Source: Garcia nutans (lineage: Eukaryota; Streptophyta; Magnoliopsida; Malpighiales; Euphorbiaceae). Taken from it: DNA of 64,000 bases. Position 1 is the first letter of the stretch, and every line of letters starts with the position of its first letter. The notes under the pieces are model-generated. The model saw nothing but the letters and a program-made list of their open reading frames with translations. It was not told the origin of the DNA and did not search any database. The stretch is taken from assembly GCA_947685225.1 (NCBI GenBank), contig CANTUV010000037.1, forward strand, positions 25,687,001 to 25,751,000. Direction: 5' to 3'. Shown in pieces: positions 23,022-35,056 of the stretch. Position numbers and translations under genes: made by a program.

Positions 23022-23924
23022 ATGCCAAGAACTAAAACTGTCTCACACCGTAAGAAGAAGAAATCTAATACCGAAGGAGCTTCTTCCTCTTCCTCCACTT
23101 TATCTTTTAAGAGGGCAAGTCTTTTGGCTCGGGGGTTTTTCCCGACAAGGTATGTGAATGACGAATCTCTAGATGCTTTGCAAATTAGAACTGCTTTTTA
23201 TAGATATGTGCAATATCTTGGGTGGGAGACTTTTGTCTCATTGAGACCTTTGCAGTTTGAGGAGCTTACCCTAGAATTTTTGACAACTCTTAAGGTGGAA
23301 AGAGATGATAAGAAAATCTACAGGAGACTGTTGTTTAAATTAATGGGTAGATCATTTGTGCTTACTATTGATCAGTTGAATGATATCTATGGTTTTCATC
23401 AGCATGGGGAAAGATCGATACCCAAAGATTTTAGACAACAATTTGCCTGGGGAGCCTTAGGCTCGGGTACTTATGTGGCCAAATTGGCCAAAGCATCTAA
23501 ATTACGGAACCCTACTTTGAGATATTTGCACAGGTTTATGTCATGTGGGTTCTTTGCTCGGAAGGAGAGCCCGAGTGTGGTTGAGTCGAGTGAGCTATTT
23601 TTCTTGGATTGTGTTGTGAATGAAATGAATATTAGTGCCGGCTATTGGTTAGCCGATATTTTTTATACTGTAGCTAATAAAAGGAGGGGGGCAATTTGTG
23701 TTGGAGGTTTGATCACCACATTAGCAGTAGCCCTTGTTGAGGATTTTGACCCGAGTACTACTCGGATGACTCGAATTTTGGGTAATGATTCCTTGGATTT
23801 AGCTACCCTTGAGAAGATGCACATGGTGGTGCATAGGAGAGGGACTTATGTGATGCAGTCAGCTGAGCCTGAAGCACCGGGGGATAGGCAGAAGAGGGCA
23901 CGGGTCGAAGAGGAGTCCGACTAG
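23022..23924 (+). CDS. Athila env-like / ORF-1 family protein
   Basis: A 300-aa frame starting MPRTKTVSHRKKKKSN, basic and serine-rich at the N-terminus. A mostly alpha-helical-looking body follows, with FKRASLLARGFFPTRYVN, LTIDQLNDIYGFHQHG and WLADIFYTVANKRRG. The product matches what I know of the Athila third ORF, often called env-like; its function is not established. No clear signal peptide. TTTTTCAG ends at 23013, nine bases before the ATG, and resembles a 3' splice site, which would suit expression from a spliced RNA. The frame ends at TAG 23922 but stays open beyond it: an Asp/Glu-rich and then heptad-like stretch (23940-24100) and a very Phe/Leu-rich tail to 24269. The tail may simply reflect T-rich DNA. 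Confidence 0.75.
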   Translation: MPRTKTVSHRKKKKSNTEGASSSSSTLSFKRASLLARGFFPTRYVNDESLDALQIRTAFYRYVQYLGWETFVSLRPLQFEELTLEFLTTLKVERDDKKIYRRLLFKLMGRSFVLTIDQLNDIYGFHQHGERSIPKDFRQQFAWGALGSGTYVAKLAKASKLRNPTLRYLHRFMSCGFFARKESPSVVESSELFFLDCVVNEMNISAGYWLADIFYTVANKRRGAICVGGLITTLAVALVEDFDPSTTRMTRILGNDSLDLATLEKMHMVVHRRGTYVMQSAEPEAPGDRQKRARVEEESD

Positions 23925-24269
23925 GATTCTCTTGACCTAGATGAGGATGCTCCGGTCTCGGAACATCAAGAGGTACTTCTGAGGATTGAGGCCCTGGAGG
24001 GCAAAGTGGATCGACTGGATAGCAAGGTGGACCGTAACCATACTGAGATATTACAGCAGATGGAACAGATTAACAGTAACCTTGCGACGATCTTGAGTCT
24101 CCATCCCTCAGCTGTATCATCTTCCCGCCCACATTTTCCATACATTTTCAGTCCTTGTTTTATTTTATTTAGTGTACTTTTGTTTTATTTTTCATTTTTG
24201 TTTTTCATGTTAACATTTTGTGTTTGGATATTTTATTGTACTTTTGTTATAAAACTTTTGTGTTTGTGA
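23925..24269 (+). pseudogene. In-frame continuation of the env-like ORF after a TAG
   Basis: The same frame continues for 114 codons. IEALEGKVDRLDSKVDRN, followed by ILQQMEQINSNL, is a good coiled-coil candidate with leucines and isoleucines at heptad spacing. The last 45 codons are hydrophobic and rich in Phe. Whether this was once the natural C-terminus cannot be settled from one copy. Confidence 0.5.
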
Positions 24270-25724
24270 TGGAAAACTAGGGTTTTTGCCTCACCAGGTA
24301 CATGGAAGACAGGTTGTCCTTTAACTCTTATTATTTATTATTCTTGTTTTCCATTGAGGACAATGTCAATTTTAAGTGTGGGGTACTCTTTAAGCTTTTC
24401 TTTAATTCGTGTTTTGTTTGTCGCTGTGTGTTGTATTGTGTTATGCATGGCATAATTGTTGAAAATTTATTGATCTTTTCTTTGATTCTAGCATTATAGT
24501 TGAGACTTTAGTATCAGCATAGAAATGAGCATTTGAATTCATTCGAGATTAATTTTCGCATTCTGCGATTCATGACATATAATCTTTGTGAACCCACCTG
24601 TGTGAGTTTTGAGCCTCATAAATTTGATATTATTGTCAATTGATTTTCTTTTCTTAAGTGTGCACCTTCATGATTTAGCATCTCTAGAGTTTGCTTTTGC
24701 ATACTAATTGAACTCACATTATGATTTAATTTCAAGTTTTAAAGTGATGAAGGCAAATTAGGTTAGCCCTTTAGCTTAAAAAGACCTCCCTTAATATTGA
24801 TTTCCTTAGTGAGCCAAGTTGAGCTTTTGACATTTTCTTGTTCGATCAACACAATTCTCAACTTAACATGTTCTTATTTTCATCATACCAGCATTAAGGA
24901 ATGGAGTTTTATGATATGACAATAGGGTGGTTTATTTCAAAGTGTGGGGTAAGCGATAAAAAATTGTTTTTGGTATTGCTATTTGGGGTTGAAATGCATA
25001 CTTAGCACATTGTATTAGATTAAGAGTTGACTATTCTTTTCCTCTACAAGTTAAGCTAGATGATCTATGCAATGATATATTTTGTATATATGTATTTAAA
25101 AAATATATATATATATGTTTATAAAAAAAAATAAAAAATAAAAAAATAAATAAAAAAAAGAAGAAAGAAAAGTTATATATATATACAAAATTCATATATG
25201 TTCTAGCATTGGTCATAAAAAGAGGAATGTTGACTCATCTATTATTCTTTAAGTATGCAAGTATATGAAAGTATTAAGGTTGGTGAGTATTCTGTTTGAA
25301 GGAGTTATGAGTTTCTTAGCAAGAGTAGTGTTTAGTTTAGACACTCCATTTCTTGATGCTCCAGCCTAAATGTCTTTTCTCACACCTTTACCTTAGCCCC
25401 ATTACATCCAAATAAAAGACCTTCGGATTATTTCTTGAGAAAATCAGTGAGGGAGATTGGATAATTAAGCAAGTTTATGGCAGTATGCAGTTATGAATGG
25501 TTTGAGTGATCAACCTTTTTAAAATCGAGTGAAACACTTAGATGAGAGATAAGATTTCTATGTCTGGATCAATGAATGAGTTAAGAAAATCATGATTGAA
25601 GGAAATTGCAATTATTTATGTCTGATGTCTTGAAGTATTTCATCTATATGCTGGAATTATAGTTAAGATTGTTTGAATTTTTAATTTATGCCATGTGAAT
25701 TTGCTTGAGGACAAGCAAAGTTTT
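24270..25724 (+). other. Element G 3' non-coding region
   Basis: No gene. AAGTGTGGGGTA, the core of the polypurine tract, occurs at 24374-24385 and 24940-24951 as well as at the real tract. TTGAGGACAA precedes both the first and the last copy. An A/T microsatellite lies at 25085-25190. Confidence 0.7.
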
Positions 25725-25738
25725 AAGTGTGGGGTAGT
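25725..25738 (+). other. Polypurine tract of element G
   Basis: AAGTGTGGGGTAGT lies directly before the TGTTTTG start of the 3' LTR. Confidence 0.75.
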
Positions 25739-27117
25739 TGTTTTGTTAGTTTTTGTTATAGTTTTGTGTCTTGTTTGTTATGTTAATTATTGTTTTATTT
25801 AGGTATTTTGTTAGTTTTAATCGGTTTGTTTAGTGTTTTCTTTAATTGTAGTAGTTTTAGTTTATTTCAGTGTTTATGTTGTTTTTGACCTAATTTTTAA
25901 TATTGTGTTTATGTTTTGTTGGTTATTGTCTATTAACTTCTTGTTTAAAGTTTGTTTTGAGTTTTGTGTTAGGTTAAAACAGACAAGGAAACAAATTGAA
26001 GGAAAAGGCAGTGGCTGACACAAGCAGAGGACACGGCCATGTCACTAGCCGTGTCCCATACCAAGTTAAAAAGAAGACAAGTCCCAATAGCAGACACAAG
26101 CAAGGGACACGGCCAAGTCATCTGGCCGTGTCCCTCCAAAAAGACCCAACATGGCCAAGTCAAGCTTCACTTGGCCGTGTCTCACTTGGTTCCACAGGAA
26201 AGAGATCAAAATTGCACAGAGGTGAACACAGGCAAGGGACACGGCCAAGTCACCTGGCCGTGTCCCTCAAACATAGTCCAACACGGCCAAGTCACCTCTG
26301 ACTTGGCCGTGTCACTCAACTAAAGAAGAAAGAGGAGAGAAACAAGCAGAGGCAGACACAGGCAAGGGACACGGCCAAGTCACCTGGCCGTGTCTCTCCA
26401 ACAAGCTCTCACACGGCTGTGTCCCTCATGACTTGGCCGTGTCCCTCATGAACCAAACACGCACCGAATTTTAAAGCAGACGTTTCGTATAAAAGGAAAG
26501 AAGGAAGCTAGGTTAAAGGTTGTTGACGATTTTGAGCATAATTTGAGCCGTCAGAGAAAAGAGCTAGGGTTTTAACATTTTGTTTTCTTGATTTTGATTT
26601 CACTTTGGATTAAAACTAGCTAGATAAGATTGTTCATTCCATTGTTATATCCTTCTTGCGATATTTGAACAAGAGATTGATTCAGAAACTTCAAGGAGTT
26701 GTAACTTGGTTTTGTTCTTGAACTTATTCTCTTTATTTTTATTGAATGGATATTATCATGTCTATTTCGATTTCTTTGAACATTAATGAGATGAATATGT
26801 TTGATTGCATCATGAACTAATTTGATATAGTCTAGGGTTTGTATGGATATGCTATGATTGTATGAATTGGTTATTCTCTTAGCTAATAATTTCTTTAGCC
26901 TTGATTGAATGGAATATTGTTACTATATAATTGATTGGCCACCAATTATGTGTTTTAGGTATTAGATGATGGATTGAGAGATGAAGTCTAATGCTGGAAC
27001 AATTCAATTAAGGACTTAGGTGAATTAGAGATATAACCTATTAAAAAGATTGTTTCAATTATAACAAGATTAGTTGTAAGAGGTTTGAATGCGAGAGCTT
27101 ATTTCCTTGACTCAATT

Positions 27118-29862
27118 TGTAACACCCCTTCCCGACCTACATATATAAGCTGAGTAGAGGTGCCACACTAACCTAATGTTGCTACCAATTTTACTTAGTC
27201 AAATTTTAGTTCCGATTTTTACAAAATTTTTGCCATAGTTTCGCCTAAAAATTGAGTCCCAAGTGTCGACAAAACCGGTTTTTTTCTTATTTTTAAAAAC
27301 ATTTTACACAAACCAATGCAAACAAAATCATTCTCAGTACACTCCCAATAAATCCCCCTTGTAACCTCAACTACAACCTGCAAAAAGGATTTACACTTCT
27401 AGTACAACATAAAATAAAGGTTTTGTGACAACCCCCATATTTAAATATTACACAGCGGAAGTTATAAAATATTTACATATTTACAAATTCATATACATCA
27501 AAACCCAAGTTTTACAACACATAAAATTTATACATGATTGGCAAGTCTGCTCTGATCTTTAAGCTCCCAAAATGGATTCTTCAAGGTCTACTCTCACTAG
27601 GTCTTGATGAACTCTCGGGTTCAACTCTATCCACTCTATTACCTACGCAATTAAACACTATCGCGCTAAGCCAACGGCTTAGTAAGATAAAACATGCTAA
27701 TAGTATGCTTTAATGCAATACAATGCCACATATGCTATTGATAAGATCAACATTATAAATATAAAGTTAACACATAATTATGCATTTCACAAATCATAGT
27801 CATATGAGCATACCACATTCAACATTACTCAACAACCAACATCTTATTTCATTAACTCATAACATTATTTAGGACATTCATATAACCTTGACACCTATGG
27901 GCCCAACAAGTATTTAATACGATATTCAGAGTTCAGAGTTACTGCTTTGGTTCATAGTCACAATAATCACGCCCGTAGGCAAGTGTAACAGACCCAGTCT
28001 CTTGGATCATCAACTCAACACATATGAGGAGATCCTCAACCCGGCAAGACTGTTACAAATCATATATCTCATAGTGTAACAGACCCAGTCTCTTGGACCA
28101 TCAACTCAACACCTATGAGGAGGTCCTCAACCCGACAAGACTGTTACCTTTCATCATTTCTTAGGCATGCCACCCAAATCTAGAACTCTGAAACTGAATA
28201 ACATATTAAACAAACAATTCATTTCCATTCTCAATTCTCATCACATTTAGGCAAACATGCCTTCTTTCTTTCAATTACATCATCTTAGCCAATAACAATG
28301 GCTTCACATTTCATTTCACAATATAACATCTCATTATTCAAGTATATATATATATATATCTCATCCATGATCACATTATATCTCACATAGCATCATTCAT
28401 AAATATCAACATTTCATTCCACATTACTCATGAAACACATTACCATTCACAATGCACAACATAACATTGTTCAATCTCAACAATGCAATTAGGGCAAAGA
28501 ACAATTGATTATAACATTCATTGATTCAAGTGTGTTTAAAGTGTTTAGGGTTAGGTTTAAGGACCAACCTACCTTTGGAAAACCAAAGCAATGCAAAAAG
28601 AACAAAGAATTAATACCCTAACCATAAATAGTACATTCTGGTTTTAAACTCCATTTTATCCTTATTTGAAAATTTGTATAAAATAATATACTTGACTAAA
28701 AATTCTAAAATTTTTACATAATTTAGTTTTTTATCTTAAAATCATCCCTTTAAAATTTCAGATCAAACTGAACACAAAATCTTGGTCAAATAGTTCACCT
28801 AACCAGACTGCCCCAATTGCCCTGCATCCTGGCAGCAGTTCTGAACTTTGTGAATTCCATAAATCAAATTCAATCAACGTGGTTCCAAATTATTTTTCTC
28901 AAATACTAGACTCACTAAGCAACAACATATCCAAAATTCGATTTGATATGATTTTTTCTAAATTTTATTAAAAATCACGAAATATAGCTGTCCCAGTTAA
29001 GGTACCTGCTGGAACAGGTCTAATGAAAATAATCTTTCTAAACTCATAACCATTCCAAAATCAAATCAACATATTTTTCAGTCATTCTAGACTCATAGAG
29101 GTACAACATATCAAAAATTCACTTTAAGAACATTTTTCTAAAATTAATTAAAAATCATACAAGTCACAGCCTTTACTAATCCTAAAACAGAAACAATTTC
29201 ACTAAACACCAATCTTACTCTTCCATCACCAACACCAACCCAACTTCTCATCTATCAAGCAAAATCAATACTTACAATCATACCATAAGCAACTTAATCA
29301 TACCACTTCAAAAGAATTGAAGAAATTAGAGAAAAGATCTTACCTTAGTTAAAAACTTCTTAAAGCAACACTTGAACACTTAATCTTTCTTCAATTTAAG
29401 CTTGAAATCATCAAAACCATCACTTGTCTCTTTCTTTCTCTTTGGCTATGGAGGGCCGGCCATCAACAAGAAGAAGAAGAAGAAATGGTGAAGAAAACAC
29501 AAGTCAAACCTTCTTTAAATATCCACCATGTGATTTTATCCAAGCAATTACCAAAGTGCCCTTATTCACATAATTATCTTTTTGTCTTATATGAGCCCAA
29601 TTAAGTAATTTACCAATCTCAAATAAATATCTTCTCTTGCCTTGACCAAGCCTTTTGACCACTTTATATGTCATATATATTAACATATACACAACATATA
29701 AATTTGTCTCTAAACCCTATTTCTTCCCAAAATACATATACATATACTTTCTCTTCTCAATTTCTTTTCTCTTACAATTTAACACATATATTCAATCCAA
29801 TATATAACAATAACAACAACAACAATATGCAAAACTTCTAGGGCATAAATGAGGATATTACA
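27118..29862 (-). mobile_element. Solo LTR H (Tekay-type, distinct subfamily)
   Basis: 2745 bp flanked by CAATT (27113-27117 and 29863-29867). On the minus strand its first 40 bases nearly equal the start of the C LTR (TGTAATATCCTCATTTATGC). Its end (GGGAAGGGGTGTTACA) and middle differ. It has the paired GTAACAG...CTGTTAC units of F (27984-28146) but no GGCCGTGTC boxes. In their place lies a diverged duplication of about 200 bp (28850-29170). Confidence 0.88.
27644..27682 (-). other. Conserved double stem, solo LTR H
   Basis: CTAAGCC (27666-27672) pairs perfectly with GGCTTAG (27676-27682) around AAC. The second stem, near 27645-27665, is weakened by two mismatches. Confidence 0.65.
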
Positions 29863-30203
29863 CAATTAATTAAGTTGTTCGAGATTTAATCTTTGAAATT
29901 AAATTAGTTAAGAGGAATAACCGTTCATACATATCAGTAGTAGAGAAGTGCAAACCCTAGACCCTTTTATCAAGTGAATCAAAACATCAGCTTTTGTTTA
30001 TTTTTATTGTTTTCAACTTCAATCAATCTTCTTCATTCTTTGCAATTTAAATTTCTTTACTACTTGTTACTTTTAATTTGATAATCAATTACCCACTTTG
30101 GCTTCCTTGTGAGACGACCTTGGGGCGATCACCTTTGCTACAGCTACCTCGTATACTTGCAAGTGACGCTTTGTGGTAGAGTTAATTCGAGCGCAACAAT
30201 AAT

Positions 30204-31024
30204 CTGTATCACTCTCTCTGACTGCCCATCTGTCTGTGGATGAAAAGCAGTGCTGAAGTGTAATCGAGAACCCAAAGCACCATGTAAACTCTTCCAAAAC
30301 CTTGAAGTAAATTGGGGATCTCGATCAGACACTACATAAATTGGGATACCATGCAACTTTACAATCTCATGGATATACAGCTCATCCAACCTTTCCAGAG
30401 AATAATCCATCCGAACCGGAAGAAAATGAGCTGTCTTAGTCAACCTGTCAACAATCACCCAAATAGCATCATGCTTCCTTTGTGTCAATGGTAAACCAGA
30501 TACAAAATCCATGGTTACTCTATCCCATTTCCATTCAGGCACTGATAATGGTTGAAGTAACCCTGGTGGAACTTGATGCTCAGCTTTTACCCTCTGACAT
30601 GTGAGACATTTGGATACAAACTCCGCTATGTCTCTCTTCATACCAGACCACCAGTAACACTATTTCAAATCATGATACATCTTTGTATTGTCCGGATACA
30701 TAACAAATACTGACTGATGTGCTTCTTCTAAAATAATCCTTCTCAAATTAACATCATCAAGTACACACAATCTGTTCTTAAACCAAAGACTTCCATCACT
30801 TCTCACAATAAAATCTCGACTCTTTCCATTCTGGCAATCTGAAACAATCTTTTGAATATTCTCATCAGCCAATTGAGCTTCTTTAATCTGATCCAACAAT
30901 ACCGGTTTCAATTGCAACTGTGCCATCAATGCACCATCATCACAAGATACAAAACTAGCATGCAATGCTCTCAACTCAACAAGCAACGAGAGCGAATAAA
31001 TAGTCAAACCTGCTAAAGACTTCC
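30204..31024 (-). pseudogene. pol: Element F pol, second piece: integrase N-terminal and core
   Basis: Read from 31024 down, this continues the RNase H linker (KSLAGLTIYSLSLLVELRALHASF). It then covers the integrase zinc-binding region (CLTCQRVK) and the catalytic core with VTMDFVSGLP, VVSDRDPQF and GQSERVIQII. TAG at 30660-30662 interrupts it just before YWW, where C has a Gln codon. It ends at the left edge of the duplicated ATAAT where G entered. The frame open beyond 30199 into the G LTR has no meaning. Confidence 0.88.
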
Positions 31025-31524
31025 TGTAATATCTCAAAATATAGCCTAGAAGTTTGGTATAATAGTTGTTGTAATTGAATTAAGTGTAATTGTGTTTAAT
31101 TGGAAAAGAGAAAATTTAGTGAAGAGAGAATTTATATGTTGTATATATGTATATATATATAACATAAACACAAGTCAATGGGAAAGTCAAAGAAAGAGAT
31201 TAATTATTAATTAATTGTGTTTAAAGGATTATTTAATTATTTGAATTTGAGTTAGAGTAAGTGGAAGTAGATATTTTAATATTTTATATTAAATACTTGG
31301 ATGGGAGGATTTTAAGGAAAAAGTGGGTTTGACTTGGGTTGTTTGGTTTTCTTTCTTTCTTTTCCTGCGTGGTTCTCCTCCATTTCCTTTCCTTCTCTTT
31401 GTTTTTCTGTGTTATCCGGCCATCAAGAAGAAAGAGAGCAAGATAGAGATTTGTTCTTCCAAGTTCAAGATTGAAGAGAGTTTTCAAGAGATCAAGTTGG
31501 AGGTTTAAGAGTTCTTCATCTTTG

Positions 31525-32640
31525 GTAAGTTCTCTCTTGATTTCTTGTGTTGTTTTTGAGGTTATATGGGTTTGTGAGTTGAAGTTGTGTTTGAGAATGT
31601 GTTTGGGTTGATTATGTTGTGTTTAAGAGTATTTGGTTTAAGAGGTTTTGGATTTTGGGGTTGGATTGAAGAAAAGAGTAAGTTGGTTGGTATAGATTGA
31701 GTTGAGGTTGTGTCTAGAGTTTTTGATGATGTTGTGACTTGTGTTTGATGTGTGTGTTGGCTTGGTTTGGTGTTGTTGTAAGTTTGAGATGGTTTTTGGG
31801 TATGTTTTGTTAAGATTGGTTGAAGTAGATGTTGGTGGATAGAAGTGATTTGTTGGTTGTGGTGTTGTTTTGGCCGGAATCTGGGTTTTTGGCCTGACAC
31901 GCCCATGAGCACGGCCAGGACTGTGGACGTGTCGAATGTTCTATGTGGCAGTAGGATTGACACGACCAATAATACGCCCGTGTTATTGAGCATGTCATAG
32001 CTACTGTGAGTTTTGAAAATTTACACGGCCAGGAGCACGCTCATGATGTGACGTGTCGATATTTCTGAGACACAGAATGTAATACACGCCCAGTGACACG
32101 CCCGTGGTTCTGAGCGTGTCAATGCTTCTATGTTGTGGAGTTAGGGCACGGTCAGGGACACGCCCGTGTGTGTGAGCGTGTCAAGTTTAGATTTTGCCCT
32201 AGTTGATTCTTAACCTTATGATCTCATGAGAGTTTCCTCATTTTTTTTTTAGGTTGTGAAGAAGGTGATTTACCCTAACTCAAGTGGTGATAGATTCTTG
32301 AAAAGTAAGTGTTTAGAGTTGTGTGGGTCACTTTTGAGATAAGTACAAACTACATTGTTGCATACATTCATATGATATTGAGAATTGAGACATAATTGGT
32401 TATATGTTGTGATGAGCATGTAAAATATGTGTTAATACCATTGATGATATTTATGTGATGATGAAATATAATGTGAAAGATATGAGGCCATGATTGTTGG
32501 CTATGATAATGAAAACGAGATAATTAAGGCATGGTTGCCTAATTGATTATGGATTATGAAATGAGAAATGAATTGAGAAAGAAATTGATAAAGAAATAAA
32601 CGAAATCATTGTGTACCTAATATGTCTATTCAATTTTCAG
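31525..32640 (+). other. Putative leader intron 1 in the D LTR
   Basis: TTTG|GTAAGTTCTCTCTTG at 31525 resembles a 5' splice site, and TCAATTTTCAG|AG at 32640 a 3' splice site. Equivalent pairs lie in the LTRs of C, E and F at the same relative places. Inference only. Confidence 0.35.
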
Positions 32641-32670
32641 AGTTCTGAGTTTGGCGGCATGCCTATGAAT

Positions 32671-32827
32671 AACTGGATAGGTGAAATGACCGGGTCGTAA
32701 GCCGATTCCAGTTGATAAATGTGAAATGTGATGTTTTTGGGGTGAAATGACTGGGTCGTAAACCTCAAAAACAAATTATTGAAACTAGATTGAGTGAAAT
32801 GACCGGGTCGTAAACTCAAATCTAGTT
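32671..32827 (+). other. Three hairpins with a shared loop and unrelated stems, D 5' LTR
   Basis: Each contains GTGAAATGACCGGGTCGTAA or a one-base variant. Arms: AACTGGA 32671-32677 with TCCAGTT 32707-32713; GTTTTTGGGGT 32733-32743 with ACCTCAAAAAC 32762-32772; AACTAGATTGAGT 32783-32795 with ACTCAAATCTAGTT 32814-32827 (one bulge). The copy in the 3' LTR (52892-53050) keeps all three. Confidence 0.85.
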
Positions 32828-33411
32828 GATTATCCATGGATAGATATTGCCTACGGGGCTAGACACAAGGTGTCAATATGGACCAAAGCAGTAACTCTGA
32901 ACTTTGAATAACATATTAGTGTGTTTCTGTAATATCCTCATTTATGCCCTAGAAGTTTTGCATGTTGTTGTTGTTGTTGTTATTGGATTGTTGGTTTAAA
33001 TTGAGAAAAGAAAAGTATAAGTGTTTTGGGAAAGAATTTAGGGTTTAGAGACAAGTTTATATGTTGTGTATATTGTGATATATATAACATATACATTGGT
33101 CAAAGGGAGAGTCAAAGTGTTGGTTAGTGGAAGAAGATATTTTATTGTTGAGTGTGTAATTACATATATGGGCTTATATAAGACAAAAGGTTAGTTATAT
33201 GTTTGAGGGCATTTTGGTAATTGTTTGGATGAAATGCATGGTGGAGATTAAGAAGGAAAGAGAGGTTGACTTGTGCATTTTCTTTTCTTCTCATGTTGGT
33301 GCCGGCCATTGAAGAAGACAAAGGGAAAGAGAAGTGTTCTTGATGCTATACTCAAATTGATGAAGGAATTGAGAGATTTGGTGAAAGATTGGTGGAATTT
33401 CTTCATATAAG

Positions 33412-34535
33412 GTAAGATCTTCTCTTTAATGTCTTCAATTCTTTTGAAGTGGTGTGAGAAAGGAATTAGGTTTTGTTAGTGTGATGATGAGATGAGTTTG
33501 TGTTATGTTTTTAAGTGTTAAAATTGATTGTAAGTTAAAAGATGGAATTAGTGTTGGGTTGATTGTAAAGATTGTATGCTTAAATGGATGTTGTTTTTGA
33601 AAGATGAAAAAGGATGGTGATTAATTAGGGTTTTGAGATGGTGTTTGTTTAATTGTGATATTAATGTGTTTTAAAGTGATTATTGTAATGAATATATGTT
33701 TAGAACATTGATGATGTTCATTTGAAGCATGTGGTATGATGTATATTGAGTTTTAATGCATTTGGAAGAGAGTTGGTTAGAAGTAGGCTTTTGGTTTTGG
33801 GAGACACGGCCAAGTCATATGATTTTGGACGTGTTGGATTAATTTTTGGGTGACACAGCCGTGTTCCCAAGCCGTGTGAGCTGCTGTGGGTTTTGGTTGA
33901 AGAGACACGGCCGTGTCCCTAAGCCGTGTTTGCTACTGCCAAAGTTGAATTGAGAGACACAGCCACAAGCTTGGCCGTGTCCCTCATGTGTGCTGCCCGT
34001 GTCCATCAAAGGAGTTGGTTAGGGTTTTGTTTCTTTGTTCTTTTTGCATTGTTTTGGTTCTTCAAAGGTGGGTTGGTTCTTAAACCTAACCCTAAAACAC
34101 TTTAAACACACTTGAATCAATGAATGAACTAATCAAATGCATATGGAAGATCCTAAAGCTATGAATCATATAAGTTGTTCTTTGCCCTAATTGCATTGTT
34201 GAGATTTAAACAAGGTTATGTTATGCATTGTGAAAGGTATTGTAGTTTATGAGTAATGTACCTTGAAATGTTGTATCAAAGATGAAATGATAATTCAAAT
34301 AAGATATGATGAATGATGCTATATGAGATATAATGTGATCATGGATGAGATAAGTATACACTTGAATAATGAAGTGTTATATTGTGAAAGGAAATGTGAG
34401 GCCATTGTTATTGGCTATGATGATAATATTAAGAGAATGAAGGCATGTTTGCCTAAATGTTGATGAGAATTGAGAATGGAAATGATAATTGATATGTAAA
34501 TGAATTGTGTGGCTAATGTGTTATTCCATTTTCAG
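33412..34535 (+). other. Putative leader intron 1 in the C LTR
   Basis: ATAAG|GTAAGATCTTCTC at 33412 and CCATTTTCAG|AG at 34535 look like plant splice sites. The interval holds the GGCCGTGTC boxes. Inference from motif position shared with D, E and F. Confidence 0.35.
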
Positions 34536-35016
34536 AGTATGTTATTGGTGGCATGCCTAATGATAGTAATAATCTCTTGAAGTTAGGTTGGATTGAATCC
34601 TTGAAGCCTAATTGAGATGTTACCACCCTTGAAGCTAGGTTGGGTTAGTTCTTGAAGCCAAGTTGGGTAGAAGCTTAGCATGCTTTGCTCCCCTTGAAGC
34701 TTGGTTGAACTTAATCCTTGAAGCCTAGTTGGGTCTATGATATTGATATTGATAAATGTGATGATAGAACCAAAACATTAACTCTGAAAATTGAATGGCA
34801 TATTAGTGTGTCTTGGGCCCATGCTTGTCTATGGTTAATGTGAGTCATGAATGATGTTTGTTTTGCTTTGTTTTGAGGTATATGAAAAGATAATAAAATG
34901 TGATATGTAATGTGAAAGTATATTGTTAATTTTGCATATATGATGTTACATATATATTATGGTTTGAGAAATGACATTGCATTGCACGAAGTCATATCAT
35001 TAGCATGATTATCTTA

Positions 35017-35054
35017 CTAAGCCCTTGGCTTAGCGCGATAGTGTTTAATCGAGC
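35017..35054 (+). other. Conserved double stem, C 5' LTR
   Basis: CTAAGCC (35017-35023) pairs with GGCTTAG (35027-35033). GCGCGAT (35033-35039) faces ATCGAGC (35048-35054) with one mismatch. The 3' LTR copy is at 42427-42464. Confidence 0.75.
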
Positions 35055-35056
35055 AG

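Larger units (their letters stand above)
15084..30198 (+). mobile_element. Element G: Athila-type retrotransposon with env-like ORF
   Basis: The LTRs are 15084-16774 and 25739-30198 (the latter split by solo LTR H), flanked by ATAAT on both sides. A tRNA-Asp-type primer site, gag, a pol of protease/RT/RNase H/integrase, a downstream env-like frame and a long 3' region with a TGTGGGGTAGT tract give the Athila order. Gag and pol carry stops and frameshifts, so this copy is probably dead. Differences between the LTRs, including a 20-base insertion or deletion near 15770/26425, make it older than C. Confidence 0.9.
25739..30198 (+). repeat. Element G 3' LTR, split by solo LTR H
   Basis: The parts are 25739-27117 and 29868-30198. 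The second part continues exactly after CAATT, the duplication made by H, and ends GAGCGCAACA before ATAAT. The hairpin cluster is at 26013-26450 and the TATA-like box at 26488-26496. Confidence 0.9.

Noticed and set aside
25085..25190. A/T microsatellite as a replication or matrix-attachment site
   Set aside because: Simple AT repeats are common in plant DNA and nothing else supports a function.
30144..30203. Extension of the F integrase frame below 30204
   Set aside because: It reads into the G LTR across the ATAAT duplication. The real continuation is at 15083.
31562..31993. 143-codon minus-strand frame rich in Thr, Gln and Asn
   Set aside because: It lies in the T/G-rich LTR of D and recurs at 51786-52199 only because the LTR is duplicated. 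It has no domain.
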